NCBI GenBank assembly: GCA_963930775.1
Contig: OZ005692.1
Coordinates: forward strand, 6,310,135 to 6,374,134
Length of the DNA: 64,000 nucleotides
Direction: 5' to 3'
DNA from: Cliona cf. orientalis
Lineage: Eukaryota > Porifera > Demospongiae > Clionaida > Clionaidae
The notes under the pieces were generated by a model. The model saw only the letters and a list, made by a program, of their open reading frames with translations. It was not told the origin of the DNA and searched no databases. Each line of letters begins with the position of its first letter. The stretch's first letter is position 1. This document shows, piece after piece, positions 25,866-42,300 of this stretch. The translations under genes were made by a program, and so were the position numbers.

Positions 25866-27153
25866 AAGGGTAGGTAGGGTTTTGGTTTAGGGTAGGGTTT
25901 GACACACAAGGGTTAATAGTACCTATTCTTCAATTTTTTTTCCCTTACACTCTGGAAATTTTCTAAGTGAGGGAGGCGCGCGCCACACGTGATCAAGAAC
26001 GTCATCTTGACGCGCGGGTTTCTCGGTACATAACGTGGGATTCATTGATTTACGACCACGTCCACTTTTTTGTCAACCCTGCACGATCGCGGCTGCTATC
26101 ACGAGTTTCTCAATGAAAAACACACTAGCTATAAGTTAAGTGGAATAAATTTGACAGCTATTGAAACACATTTACTCATAATCATGTCTGGTAAATGTTT
26201 AGAAATCTATGGTACAACAATACTGCCATGGGCTGGAGGGCTCTGCCCCCTTCCTACGCGTATGATATTACCTAGATATCCAGCTAGATTCATCTGATTA
26301 TTTTCTGACAAATGCAGTCACTGTGTGCATGTTTTATATATATTTATTAAAAGTACCCTTTATGCATGTGGGGTATTAAACCATTAATGTGGGAGACTGA
26401 TTTGTATTTCCCCCCGGCTATGCAGCAGTATTCATGAATGCACAGAATAGCAAGTTAAAGAAAGAATATGTATACCCAGGTAAATAACTTGATTAAACAT
26501 GAACCTGTCTTAAAACTGGACTACTGTACCTAATCACCTCTGATCGGCGACAATGCACCCTCTCTCTGGTGGCCACTTACCTAAGAGTCACCTTGGTCCC
26601 AACTGCATCACCATAATGTAATAAATAATATAACCCTGAGATAAGGCCACCGCTTTATAGTGGCCAAATCTTCTCCAATTATGGCCACTATAATTTTGGT
26701 TCCACGAGGTGCATGATGCAATAATGTTGTTGCTTCCCTAGCATTCGTCTACAAGGAAAAAGGGATTGTGAGGAGTGACCAGTTAATTCCCTGAGTATTA
26801 TGTTGTTTCATATACCATGCAGATAAGGTTGCCAGTTTATATCTGCCATGGTACTGAGTTATTGCAATGAGTCCATAATGGCCATAGTTCTATCAAGGCA
26901 TCTCATTTATACCCTATAGCGATTAGCTAATTACCAATCATTTACACAAATCTAATCTTGCAGACAAATTTTTGAACTCACTCTAGTATAGCATAATATT
27001 TAAGATTTGGGCGAATAATTGTGAGATAGAGAATTTTGATTGTACCATATATTATTATATAGCTAGGTCTCCTTTGAGATTCCTTAATGTGGACAATCAA
27101 TGCCATTAGTATATCCACTAACTCTTAGACTGATAGTGAGTCTAATATGAGGA

Positions 27154-27521
27154 CAAGTATGAATAAAATTGAAGGATGAAGTAGGGATGGCAGGGTCAAA
27201 AAGTATACACAAACAAGATTTGTAAGGGATGATTGCATCTACTATATATCCCTATGCTTGCTTTTTTTTTTATTATTATGCACCTAATTATGTTGACATA
27301 TTTGTCAAGTGTGGTATGTGGGAGACATTCAGGTCAGTGTTCCCTAGTTGTCACGATGGTTCAGAATGGTCAGTTTTGAGCATTGTTACTGATTATTTTT
27401 GCACCCCTCAAAAAGCAAGCGTAGGGATGTAGTAGATGCGATCATCCCTTATAAATCTTGTACTTTGACCCTGCCATCCTTACTTAATCCTTCAATTCTA
27501 TTCAACTGTTTTTATACTTGT
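27154..27521. mobile_element. MITE, GAAGTAGGGATGG inverted-repeat family, copy A
   Basis: Left arm contains AATAAAATTGAAGGATGAAG and GCATCTACTATATATCCCTA. The right arm repeats these in inverse (GTAGTAGATGCGATCATCCC, TAATCCTTCAATTCTATTC). Other copies are at 37049-37373 (full) and 62870-62995 (one arm). Confidence 0.8.
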
Positions 27522-28682
27522 TTCTGCTTTTTTTTTATTGCATTTGTGTAATTTTATCAATGCCATCTTACATGGTTTGCTCACAACTTCTGTCCAGTAT
27601 AATTAAGCGGAAGATGGGAGGTGCCGAATTTTGTAGCCACGCCTCTCATTAACTTGCATTCATGTGATGAAGCAGGCTGACAAAGAAGACTGCTTTAGGT
27701 GGCCCAAGTAGTGTTGAGACTCTTCCGTTTAAGGAGAAAACCAAGTTCTAAGTTTCATTGTTGGCAGCAGCATAAATTATATATTGATTGGCATGCATAG
27801 AGAGGAGCTAGGTGCTCATCATAAAGACCAGTTCTTCCTACAGACATTAAATTTTAGCCCAAATTTCTGGATCTTTTTGAGTCGTTCTATGTCCTTGGTG
27901 AGGTAGGGATCCCAAATGGTATCATAAAGCCTGCATGGCGTGACTACAGTTTAACATGATTTTAGTTTACCATACAGCTATAGGTTTAGTCTATAATATT
28001 GTATATATTAATTATTTTTATTATGATACACACAAGTATAAATTATTCTAACAAACTACTTTACACTCCCATCTGATTCTGTAGTTGATCCAAGCATTAT
28101 TTTAGCTAACTGACTGGTAAACATGTTTTTGCATCACTCATGACATCTGCTACATTTCCCAAAATGTTGATGCATGGTTACAGCAGTACTCCAGACAAAG
28201 GATACATGCAACTGCTGGCTGGTTGTGCACTCATGTAAAATTTTGGTGCAGCATGCCTATTAGTCGCTTGGGTCTTAGATGGATGTATTGGGAACAGCAG
28301 GGAGTAACTAGAGCTCTCTAGAGCACATACCCCAAGTGCATTGCATGTGTATCTATGATGTGCATTGCTTGCGTAGTCATCAACAACTTGTGTGCATGCA
28401 TGAGCAGAAAGCATGTGGTCAGCTGTAGGTGTTGTTGACAGGGCTGTGTTTTCAATCTCTCACAAGACTATACCATATCTTGATTCAATGAAGGATAGAT
28501 GATTCAGTATAGTCTAAGACTTCATAATATTATATGCCAAGCACATCAAATCTTGTTTTAAGCAAGTGTACTGGTATAATATAGTTATCCTCTAAACACT
28601 GAATTGGATAATAATATTATAGCTACAGAATGCAATATAATATTATATTGGATGCAGACCAACTTAGGTCATTAAAATAAAT

Positions 28683-29030
28683 AATAGTAGGAGGTTTCTA
28701 TGTGTTTAGAAGACAGAAGGGTTCTGTGTAGAATCCCGAGCAAAGCGAGGGTTCTCTACTAAACCCTGAGGTCTTCTAAATTACGTAGAAACCCACTAAA
28801 TGGTGTTTAACTACTTTAGATCCTATAGCAATGATGCCTAAAAGCTTTGTATATAAACAATTGCCTAGCAACAAACTAGCCATATATAGGCAAACAAAAT
28901 TTACCAGGTTTTTTACGGAGCTTACAAGGTTTTTTATGGGGCTTACAAGGTATTTTATGAAGGATAGATACAGTAACTGCAGTTTAATCAATCAGATCAC
29001 TGTATTTGTTACAAGTAGGATCCAACGTCA
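28683..29030. repeat. dispersed repeat, inverse copy at 47995-48300
   Basis: Shared landmarks in opposite orientation are AGGAGGTTTCTA, GAAGACAGAAGGGTTCTGT/ACAGAGCCCTTCAGTCTTC, AGCGAGGGTTCT/AGAACCCTCGCT and the TTGCCTAGCAAC-type block. No coding character. Confidence 0.65.
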
Positions 29031-29753
29031 TTTAGTAGTGTACCGTCAAGAAAAGTGTAAAGGACCAATGCAAGACTATGTGATAATATATTTAAAGCCC
29101 TGACCTGCAGCTATATTATGTGGCGTACCAGATATGACTGCATTATATTATATACTGACCCCCACACCGTATTATACATGTATGACTGTCACATTGTGTC
29201 TGGCAGGGAGGCTGCATTGGCCCACACAATAAAAAAAAATACTGATCAGCTAGCCTGAAATCATGCATGTGCAAGTGACACTGCATGTAGCAAGCTAAAG
29301 TGAATGCATGCATGGTATAATCATCCCATAGAATAGCTGTTACAGTATAATAATATTATTATAGCATCCTGTATGGTATAGTACCTGAGTAATGTCATGA
29401 TGCAATTTTCCACTTAAACTTAGTAGTGGTATCAGTATAATATAATGGCATATGTACAGGAATTGCCAAAAACCTATGCGCATAGCATGATACAGTTGTA
29501 GACATTAATCATGATTCATGCTGAGAGATGGCATATTAATTCAATTATGATTGTATGCAATACAAGTATTATTGTGATCTCCAAAGAGGATAATAATAAT
29601 TATGCAATTTTAATATTTTTATTAATTATAGGAACACATCAAGTGTATAATATAGCTATACTGAATCAGATACATAAGACAGCAATAGTATATTATTGTC
29701 ATTATAGACTACAAAGTTAGGAAAGAGTTCTATTCAGTATTGTTAGTATAAAG

Positions 29754-32732
<2,979 letters not shown>

Positions 32733-32800
32733 TGTGTGGATTGCCAAACTAGTAGCTACGATAGTGAAATTAGCGTTTTTAGCACGCTCTATATATTGGC

Positions 32801-32820
32801 AGGGACTATACATTATCTTT
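32801..32820 (-). promoter_or_regulatory. candidate core promoter of R1, duplicated at R2
   Basis: The plus strand reads AGGGACTATACATTATCTTT. Its exact reverse complement occurs at 35010-35029 upstream of R2, so the element has the same orientation relative to each gene. A GTTTCC block lies further upstream in both. Distance to the start codon is about 70 bp here and 190 bp at R2. A core-promoter role is inferred from conservation and position. Confidence 0.55.
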
Positions 32821-33453
32821 CAGATGGACTGGAAACGCGCGCGCCGCCCTATTACAAAGTACACATTTCCGCATCGTTACGGGTAAAAAATATCGCGAGC
32901 GGTAAGAAGCTACAAAGGCTGCTTGGAAACACCAACGGTGGTCGACCTGACAACGGAGTCAGCGTATGTGATGGCGTCTACAGTAGACTATAGTCGTAAT
33001 ACAATGTGCTGAAAGCCACTTTGTGGTGAGTGTGCTTCTGAGTGCGCTCTCTATGAGTGAAAAAGTTCAGTATGGCTACTTTTCATGTCCTGGCAATACT
33101 TTGTGCTGGATTAGCTCAGAAAGTGAAGCTCTCATAGGATTCTACACAGCGCCAGTAGTAAGCCTCAATCTTGCTTTACTGGGTGCACAGTATTCTTTTG
33201 AGCTGGAAGGTACTCTAGGAGCACAAGACCCCCTAAGTTTAAATTTACTTGACAAAGATGGACACCTTTTGTGCTGGATAATCTCACGAACTAAAACAGA
33301 CATGAGCATTGTTCAAACGTAAAAAGTAAGTTTACCCGTTGCTTCACTGGGTAAACAACATTTGGTGTGTTAAACATTATCTAAGAGTTTCCTACAAGCC
33401 TTCATAGAAGTACTAGACAGCCATATTGACTGTCATGGCACCCTAGTCCAGTA

Positions 33454-33584
33454 TAGTCTCGCGGAGCCAGACCCTTACGCGGGGGGAGAGGGTCTGGTGA
33501 CTTGCAGGGCGCCGGAACAACTCCGTGTATAGCAAGTCACCAGACCCTCTCCCCCCCGCGTAAGGGTCTGGCTCCGCGAGACTA
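33454..33584. mobile_element. MITE, TAGTCTCG family
   Basis: Ends TAGTCTCGCGGAGCCAGACC and GGTCTGGCTCCGCGAGACTA are inverted repeats around a GGAGAGGGTCTGGTGACTTG stem. Both sides are flanked by AGTCCAGTA, a perfect 9-bp target-site duplication. Confidence 0.9.
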
Positions 33585-33659
33585 AGTCCAGTATAGTAGC
33601 AGTACTGTCAGACATTTCCGGGTACACTTGTACTTCCGGGCGTAACGATGATTGACTTA

Positions 33660-34961
33660 GGATCCGCAAAGTGAAAATTCGACCTCTGAATTTCGGACAA
33701 ATTACAACCGGTGCATCAAGGGCTCATCGGTACTTAATAAACCGCACCCCAATCCCCGTCCTTAGTGCTCCCTTTGGGGGAGAATTGCACGATTTGCCAC
33801 CGATCCGAGATTGAAGTGGGCGTGGTCATGGGACGGCGCAACACAAATTTATTCTAATTAAGCCAGCAGCTAGCCTAGGTACTAGCGCTGCAAATGTGCC
33901 CCTGTGTACCAGCAAAGCCCTTCGTTTCTGGTGCTGGTAGGGCTGTTTTATCTGTAGGTAAGTGAGAAATGGATAGATCTGGGGGGCATTGCGGTTAAAT
34001 GGGTGTGGCCTTTCGATCCCTACCACTTGCGTTTTATGGGATGTGGTCCACACATTGCATGTAGTGGATAAAATGAGATTCAGTGAATCCTTGCCATCTG
34101 GCTGGGAGTACTCTAGTTCTGTCTACTGATAGCGATGTCAAACCAATATTGAAACCTTAGAAATGCACTTCACTCTTGCATCTTACAGAGCCGAAAATTT
34201 CTGTAGATCATTTTGGTGAAAGTTTCATCTTTATATCTTGTTCCTGAGTGAAGTTATGATGTGAAGTATGTGTTGAATTCCCATGACTGGCCTTGTCAAT
34301 TCTTTATAGGAGTCCCTGCTATTGGTGTTCCGTGATAAAATTCCAGATTTCATTGTAAACTTTGCATCATAACTTCACTCAGGAAGAAGATATGAAGATG
34401 AAACTTTCACCAAAATGATCTGCAGAAATTTTCGGTTCCGTGAGATATGAGTGAAGTGCATTTCTAAGGTTTCAATGTTGGTTAAACATCACTTTCAATA
34501 GACAGAACTAGAGTGCTCCCAGCCAGATGGCAAGGGTTCACCGAATCTCATCTCATCTGCTACATGCAATATGTGGACCATATCCCATAAAACGCAAGTG
34601 GTAGGGATCGAATCGCCACACCCATTTAACCGCAACGCCCCCAGATCTCTCCATTTCTCACTTACCTACAGATAAAACTGCACTGCCAGCACCGAAAACG
34701 AAGGCTTTGCTGGTTCACAGGGGCGCATTTGTAGCGCTAGTACCTAGGCTAGGTGCTCGCTTAATTAGAACAAATTTGTGGTGTGTTGTCTCGTGACCAC
34801 GCCCACTTTATTCTCAGATCGGCGGCAAATCACGCAATTCTCCCGCAAAGGAAGATCTAAGGAGGGATTTGGGGTGCAGTTGATTAAGTACCGATGAGCT
34901 CTTGATGCGCCAATTATAATTTATCCGAAATTCGGAGGTCAAATTTTCACCTTGCGGACCC
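33660..34961. mobile_element. 1.3-kb foldback element with ~600-bp arms
   Basis: Left arm about 33660-34265 and right arm about 34366-34961 are imperfect reverse complements over their whole length: GGATCCGCAA with TTGCGGACC, TGAGTGAAGTTATGAT with ATCATAACTTCACTCA, and CATCTGGCTGGGAG with CTCCCAGCCAGATG. The spacer is about 100 bp. No transposase frame. It sits between the divergent promoters of R1 and R2. Confidence 0.88.
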
Positions 34962-35009
34962 TATCTGATTGTAGAATTTTCGCGAGCGTAATAATGTAGC
35001 GTTTCCATG

Positions 35010-35029
35010 AAAGATAATGTATAGTCCCT
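35010..35029 (+). promoter_or_regulatory. candidate core promoter of R2, duplicated at R1
   Basis: The plus strand reads AAAGATAATGTATAGTCCCT, the exact reverse complement of 32801-32820. GCGTTTCCATG lies just upstream, as GGAAACGCGC does in the R1 copy. Confidence 0.55.
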
Positions 35030-35219
35030 GATATTGGGCAATACAAAATTTCGCGGTGGCGCGAATTAAAAAAATATATTTATGCGACCCGGAAACACCG
35101 TATCTCTTTCGTCCTCTTGGTGGCTACGCTATACGTACGGTACCAGACTTCATCAGGACATCGCGGTAGCACGATTGATGAGTGACGCCGACTTGCATTG
35201 ATAAAGTTTACTGGCGAAG

Positions 35220-36318
35220 ATGATGTCATTTACACGGGTTCTAGTTCTGTTTTTGTGCTACATTCAAGCAGGTACGTCGGCATAATATAAATTTCTATTG
35301 TGAGCTAGAGCTTATCTGCATGGTTGAATGATTTCTTGACGTGAATCAGGGAGCATAATAGTAGCTCCCAGGCATTAAATAGCGCCATAATATACGCAAT
35401 AGCTAGCTATGAGCAGTAGCTACCCTTTAATTGGATAATCCAATAATATTATGTACTATAATGATCTACTGTAACAGTACTATAGTGTTTGGAAACCCTC
35501 CATCCCCTTAGCCTTGAATACCCTTGCTCAGATGTCATAGGGACACTGGAATTTTGTTTATCTATAGCATAATGTCTAGCTAGTCAATTATTACATGATA
35601 TCAATATCGATGCATGACATGTACTACCGGTAGTATGTATACTCCTCAGCCATGCATGGAGAAGTCGAAGCTTATCAATGATAATGATTGAGTTCATGAT
35701 CATCAGAATTAATTATTGTGGTACTATCATCTTTTGATAATGAATTAAGCACTGGTGTAATATGCATTTGTGATCAATGACAACACAAAAAGGGGTGGAT
35801 ATTTGCCGCAGTTGGAATTCATACTATTAATTTTTGTGAGTAAAATTAATATTCATAATGCAAGACTATTATTCAGTGATAGTGTACATGGAATTCTAAT
35901 TCTATTCATCCTAACTTAGTAAGTCTATAAATTTTGTATTATTTGCGGATAGAAGTCCCCAGCGAGTTCATATTATTATAATGAATGAACACTTGACCAT
36001 CTCCCCAGTAGCTGCACAGTGTAATGGTGCATGTGGTAAAAGGTCGTCAATAGAATGCGTACACATCGATCGATGCTCGCCCCAGACATCATGGAGATGG
36101 CGTCTAAGATCGACTCTCAACCTTGATAGCGACAAGTTTCGATGCTTAAATCACAGAGACAAACTCGACAACACAGTATTCCTTCCGAAGTTCAGGTTGG
36201 TCACGCTGCTGCAGTCGCGCGCGGGCCAGCCCCTTGTGGCATCTAACAAGACCAAGATCATCCATCAATTCAATTGTATATGCCAGAACCAGATGTTCAA
36301 AAAAATGGCCATTTATCA

Positions 36319-36350
<32 letters not shown>

Positions 36351-39300
36351 AGTTTCCAGGGCTAGCTCGAGATTGCCTTGACCTCTCATCTTAGTTTAAG
36401 TATAAATCCATTCCATTTAGTAGCGCGCATTGCAGTGGCACGCTAATATTGCGTTATCTTGACAGTTACGTGATAGTGGGTGTGTACGGGTGCATTGTGA
36501 CAGTAATCAGATACGCCATTTTGTGATCTAATGCGCATGCTCAGAATGTGTTGCCATGGTGAAGTCATGTGATAGCGCCCTGGGCCCTAAGGCCCTCGAG
36601 GCCTCGGCGATTGCCATGCCTAGCCCTAGCGCTAGTCTAGCGCTCTGTTGGATCGATCAAGGATATGAAAGTGCAAGGCTCGAGGAACAGTAAGGCGCTA
36701 GTCATAAGCGAGCTACTCGCTAGCGCGTGCAGTGCTAGTGATCCGCTGGATAGATCATGGATATGAAGCCTGCGCAAGGCTCGAGGAGCTCAGCGGTAAC
36801 GTACAGATTAGCTGCTGCCAGAACTTGGTTTTCTCCCTAAACGAAAGAGTCTCATTGCTACATCGATATCGGCCGCCTAACGCTGCCTTCTTTGTCAACC
36901 TCCTCATAGGCATAGGAACGTAAGCCTTTAACGAGGGACGTGGCTAAGATTTTTGCGAAGATATGATCTTCATTCTTCTACACTGGAATATTGACAGCGA
37001 ATCATGTAAGATGAATTATTCTGAGAGCAATAAAAAAAAGAACAGAAACAAGTATAAAAACAATTGAATAAAATTGAAGGATGAAGTAGGGATGGTAGGA
37101 ACAAAAAGTACATAAACAAGATTTGTAGGGATAATCACATCCACTATACATCCCTACACTTGCTTTTGAGGGATGCAAGAACAGTAATATTATCTTTCAT
37201 ATGCAAGTCAAGAGTGCTTAACGAACAATTGAAGTTAGGTGCATGATAGTCGAGAAAAGCAAGTGTACGGATGTATAGTGGATGTGATTATCCCTACAAA
37301 TCTTGTTTATGTACTTTTTGTTCCTGCCATCCCTACTTCATCCTTCAATTTTATTCAATTGTTTTTATACTTGTATTATTATAAAACACAGTTATTACGA
37401 GAAGTCCCAGGTAGCACTATAAATAGGAGCATACAAGCTGTGAAATATAATACTTGTTGGCAATTATTTGTCACATACATAAGCATAATATTCATTGTTA
37501 TTCATAGGTTTCACTATAGATGGTAATCTTACAGTTCTTGATGACTGTGTTTGCAATGGAGGGAACGTGACATTCAGGTGTTCCGTTAGTGGTGGACTAT
37601 TTACTGTATGGAAGGGGAACCTCTTAGCCAGTGAATGTCAGGGATCAGGGATTACTTTGCGTCACTATGATTTTCCGTTTGGGAATGCAACAATGACATG
37701 TGGAAATGCCAAAGCTGTTGGTATTAGCGGTGGAGAAAGTAGCAATGTTTCTGAATTAACATTGACAGCAATTTCTGAAATATCTAATGGAAGATATATA
37801 CAGTGTGTTGTTGATGATGGAGAAATTTCAGTACCTGTAGGCAATGTCACATTAAACTTCTCAAAAGGTAAGTGTACAACAAGTTGATGAAATACATTGT
37901 CTGATCTACGTTTATTATGTATGCTGAGCAACTGCTAAATTTTATCTAGCAGATACTGCATCCTTGCCAGCACCAAATGATGTACGCTTATTTAAGGCTA
38001 ATCAAGGATCACTGATATTTAACTGGACTTCGCCATTCATGCACTGTTTGTCACTTAGCTATCATCTTGATGCAAACAATTGTGGTATATGTGAGGCCAA
38101 TTCAGATTTAACAGCTATTTGCCAAAATTTTACGTTACCAATGGTTTGTTCCTTTCAAATCCATTCTGTTGTCTGTGGGAATCTAACATCTGAAAATGCA
38201 AGCAAGCCAGTGAATATTATGATCAAAGGTTTGTCTGAGAATGCACTACTAAATTTCAGAGCCTCTCAGGAGTTATTTTGAGATAATTATGAAATTCTGC
38301 ACATGATGTACAAAAACTTGCTCTTTAATTCAGTGAATATATTAGAAGCTGCCTTTCTCTTTCTCTAATAAGATATATATAATAATATTATATAGACACG
38401 CACACAGAGTCCTTCCCTTTCCTTAATGCAGTTCCTGATGCTCCAAGTATTGAATGCAGAGCTCACTATCTACAAAAGAATGCAGAACTTATTGGACTGA
38501 CAACTACATTCTATCTTGAGGTTAGTTGTTAATGCCTAGGAAAGGGAGAAATTACACTAAGTCTTGTAATCATTCAGAGTGAATACAATATCTCCAATGA
38601 TCTTGGTGATTTTACCACTACTTCATACTTCATCAACATCTGCGATACTGCTGAGGTTCCACTTTCAGCTTGTCAAGATGGGGTTTGTAGCCACTATTTC
38701 AATGTATCATCATCTCCATGTTCTTTCTCTGTTACTGATGACATTACCGTATCAGTATTTGCAACAAATATGTTTGGTAGTAGTCCAAGATCATCAAAAA
38801 TTATTAAAGGTTAGTGGTAAACTGTTTAGAGTTTGCAGTATATATGTCTTTCCAAACCCTTTCTCAGGGAAAAATATTTTTGTAAGAGTTGACTTTCATT
38901 CGGATACGAGAACACTATCTTGCAAGTTTCTAGAGCCATTTAAGGATGGTCAGCTTTCCTGTTTTGCCAACATATTCTATGGTGAAAGCTGTCAGCAATA
39001 TCTAGGGAAATTTAGTGGCCAAGTAATTGAAGATACAAGTGCTATTGTTCTAAAATTAGAAGATGATATCGTTGATTACTGCTACAATATCACTGCTAGC
39101 ACTAGTAATAGCAATCTATCTTTGTCTATTAAGGGATTCTTCACTTACCGCAATGGTATGTTTGAGTCATTGTGTAGTGAGCTGCTTATAATGATATACC
39201 ACCTCTATAGCTCGCGGATCAAATACTGGGTTAATCACTGGAGTGACCATCACTGCACTTGTGGTGCTCGTGATGACTATAATTTGTGCAGCAATGCTTA

Positions 39301-42300
39301 TTTTATGCTACAGGAAGAAAAAAACTAAGGTCTGCTAGTTATATAACATAACAAATGGTACTTGGCAACTTGCACATTATTTTTACATGCTAGATTTTCC
39401 ATGCACATAATTTTATAACATTTAATAGATACTTATAACAAAAACAATGTATGCAGACTTTAAATTCATTAGTACTCATTCCGATATTTTTACTCAGGAA
39501 TCTGTGGACATAACTTTATCGGAAGCACTCCCTCATGTTAGCTAATTTGCAATTCTGGAGTCTAATACGATAATTTTTTTTACCCTTTTTCCCTCAGAAC
39601 GGAGTAGAAGATCCACAGAGTCTGACTGGTAATACACAAGATAGTGACAATTCTGTCGTGTAAGATATAGTTAAGGCCAATCCTTTTTTATACTTTTGCG
39701 CTGATTATGAGATTGTATTTTTATATTCTTAATTTTATTTCCCCAGTAATATGGATGACCTAAATGAAGTCACACACAGTTGCAAGTTGCATGACATTGA
39801 AGAAGATTGCTTTGTGATTGAATATGCAAGAAGAAAGTTTGGAAACCTTAATGTTCAGACAGGATGTGGATACTTTGAATTCACAAAATCTGAGTACATA
39901 CCACCAGAAGCACAAATTATTTTGATGAGTGAGGTACAATTAACATTACTAACATGAATTTTGGTGGCATAAAACATGCCATAACTATTCATTATTGATT
40001 TCAGGACAGCAAGTTTTATACCGGTTCAGGTGCTCGCCAACTGTTAGGAAACTATGATGATAAGGTCGAAGTATCTCCTCCAGATTTAGATGGTACTAAG
40101 TGGCAGAAAGTGTTCATTCAAACAAAACTAGACAACAAGAAGCTACTCAAAGACACAAAGTTCCTACATAATTGTAAGTTTCATCAGATTCTTATGCACC
40201 AACTAAATGGGAATTATCCATATCCTATCATGGTATTATTATAGTGCAATAGCACCTGCTCACGAGTAATGAAGCACCCATGTACCAATTTTCAAGGGTT
40301 GATGTGAGAACTTCCATACATTTTGTATCCTTGATATTAAGTGGCTGTAATCATGGGTCATGTTTAAGTGTCCATTAGCTAATGATTACCTGGGAGACTA
40401 CTGAGTATACATATACTATTCTGATTTTGAAGGTGAAGTCCTGGAACCATTTGATCTGAAGTTTCAAGTATATGACGTACATAAGGACTGTACAACACTT
40501 GAACTTGGAAAAAAGGAAATTCCTGGTTACAATCCATCGGTGGGACTAGGGTACTATGAATTCACTCAAGCTGAATACATATCTCTTAAGGCTAAAGTAA
40601 TGCTGATGAATCAGGTATGTACTGTACAAGCATAGCAAGCGTATAAACTAGCTATACTGTATTATTATACCTCTATTTAGTGTTATAGCACAGTACAGAT
40701 TTAGCATGGGACTATGCCCTGCTCACCCATAGACCTAGAGGTTACATCAAAGAAAAAATCAATGGCCAGGTCCAACTTCATAGCCATGGTAATGGGATTA
40801 ACCTCTAGGCCAACTCCCCCCACTTCACATTAATTTACTTGCCCAAGCCTAGGCCTGAGGGGCCAATCCTGATCGAAGCTAATTCTCGCTAACTATTATG
40901 GAGTACTGTAGATTTAAAATTGCTACGCAGATTGCCTTGACCCCACACACTTGTTTTGCAGCATGCAAGCTAGAGTATAGGCTTGGGGGAAAAAATCTGT
41001 CCTCTAGATTTATGAATAGACAATTTTTGTCATGCATGCTTCCTGCAATACAAACAATGATAATAATTATGATAATGGAAATTATCATCCCACGGACTCA
41101 AAATTCTAATTGTAGCGTGGACAATTATTCACTGGAAATGGTGCTCGGCACTTCATCAAAGCATGTGAAGGTGAGTATAGGGAGAATGAAAGAGTCAGCC
41201 CACCACTACTGGAAGGCACGCCATGGAAGCACGTGTTCATACAGACTGAGAATTATAACCGACACTTAATTGAAGGCACTAAATTCTTATATTGTAAGTG
41301 CAATAATACTTAATCAGCATTACAATTGATGTCGTATAAATAATAGGTGGAAAACACTTGGAAGTGGTTAATGACCAATTTGAAATGCTGGATGTGCCTA
41401 GTGACTGCAATGTAATGGATTTCGTGAGAGTTCATATCCCTGGATACCGTGCAGAATCAGGATATGGTTATCACGAATTCAAGAACAAAATGTACCTATT
41501 ACCAGATACAAAGCTAATGCTAATGGATAAGGTATGTTTGGAATGTTGTCACTAATTTGCTTGTAGGGTGTGGACATACGTATACAACTAGTCGTAAGTG
41601 TGTCATGATTAAATTTTATTATAGGATGGCAAAGTTTACAGTGGACCTGGCGCTCATCATGCCATTGGTATATCAGATTATTCACATGAAGTTGAGCCAC
41701 CAACATTGGAAAACTGGAAGCACATATTTGTCCAGATAAAATTTTCAGATACGAAGCTCCTTGAAGGCAGCAAGTTTCTGTATCGTGAGTAGTAATAGTT
41801 GCACGACCTTATTGGGGTGTATGAGATGCATAACATTATACTTCATTTTGGACCTTAATTGGCCATTGCCTAGCAATTAAGTTTTTTTAGGCATTTGATC
41901 ATGTATTTCATGCATCCCAATTAAGTCTTGCAACTACTTTATTGGCCCATGATGCCATTGGCCTACCCTATGATTATACCCACATCCCTCTGATTGCTGG
42001 TAATTTACCTTAAAACTTCGGTTGCTAGCAACTACTACTAAATTTTAAGTGTAGATAACAAGCACACTAAGTCTTAATTCTTGCCAGATTTACATAGTGA
42101 TCGATGTTTTATAGGTTATCGACCATTACGTAAAGTACCAAGTTCAATGTCAACTATTGTTGAGGTGAAAGGAACTGAAAAATGTAATCTACCCGATTTC
42201 ATACGTAAGGAAGCAGCTTTGCAAAATTTTAAACCTTCTCTGGGATATGGGTATCACCAATTCACAAAACCAGAGTTAATTTCACCAAATACTGAAGTAG

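Larger units (their letters stand above)
25346..29753. other. gene-free intergenic region with repeats
   Basis: No convincing exons. 25440-26060 is a GC-richer patch containing a GCCCAGCCCCCGTAGGGGGC palindrome and a TAGCCTCG hairpin element. 27154-27521 is an inverted-repeat element, 28311-28450 is a partial TACCCC-family end, and 28683-29030 is a repeat copied in inverse orientation at about 47995-48300. Open frames here are short and fall in these repeats. Confidence 0.6.
32733..35219. other. shared 5' region of the divergent receptor genes R1 and R2
   Basis: The 2.5 kb between the two start codons contains, in order, the R1 copy of a promoter core (32801-32820), a TAGTCTCG-family hairpin (33454-33584), a 1.3-kb foldback element (33660-34961) and the R2 copy of the promoter core (35010-35029). 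The open frame at 33023-33322 has no recognisable protein character. Confidence 0.7.

Noticed and set aside
33023..33322. 99-codon frame upstream of R1
   Set aside because: No protein character; it lies in the shared promoter region next to foldback elements.
35981..36352. 123-codon frame in R2 intron 1
   Set aside because: It ends in a TTTC microsatellite and has no family resemblance.
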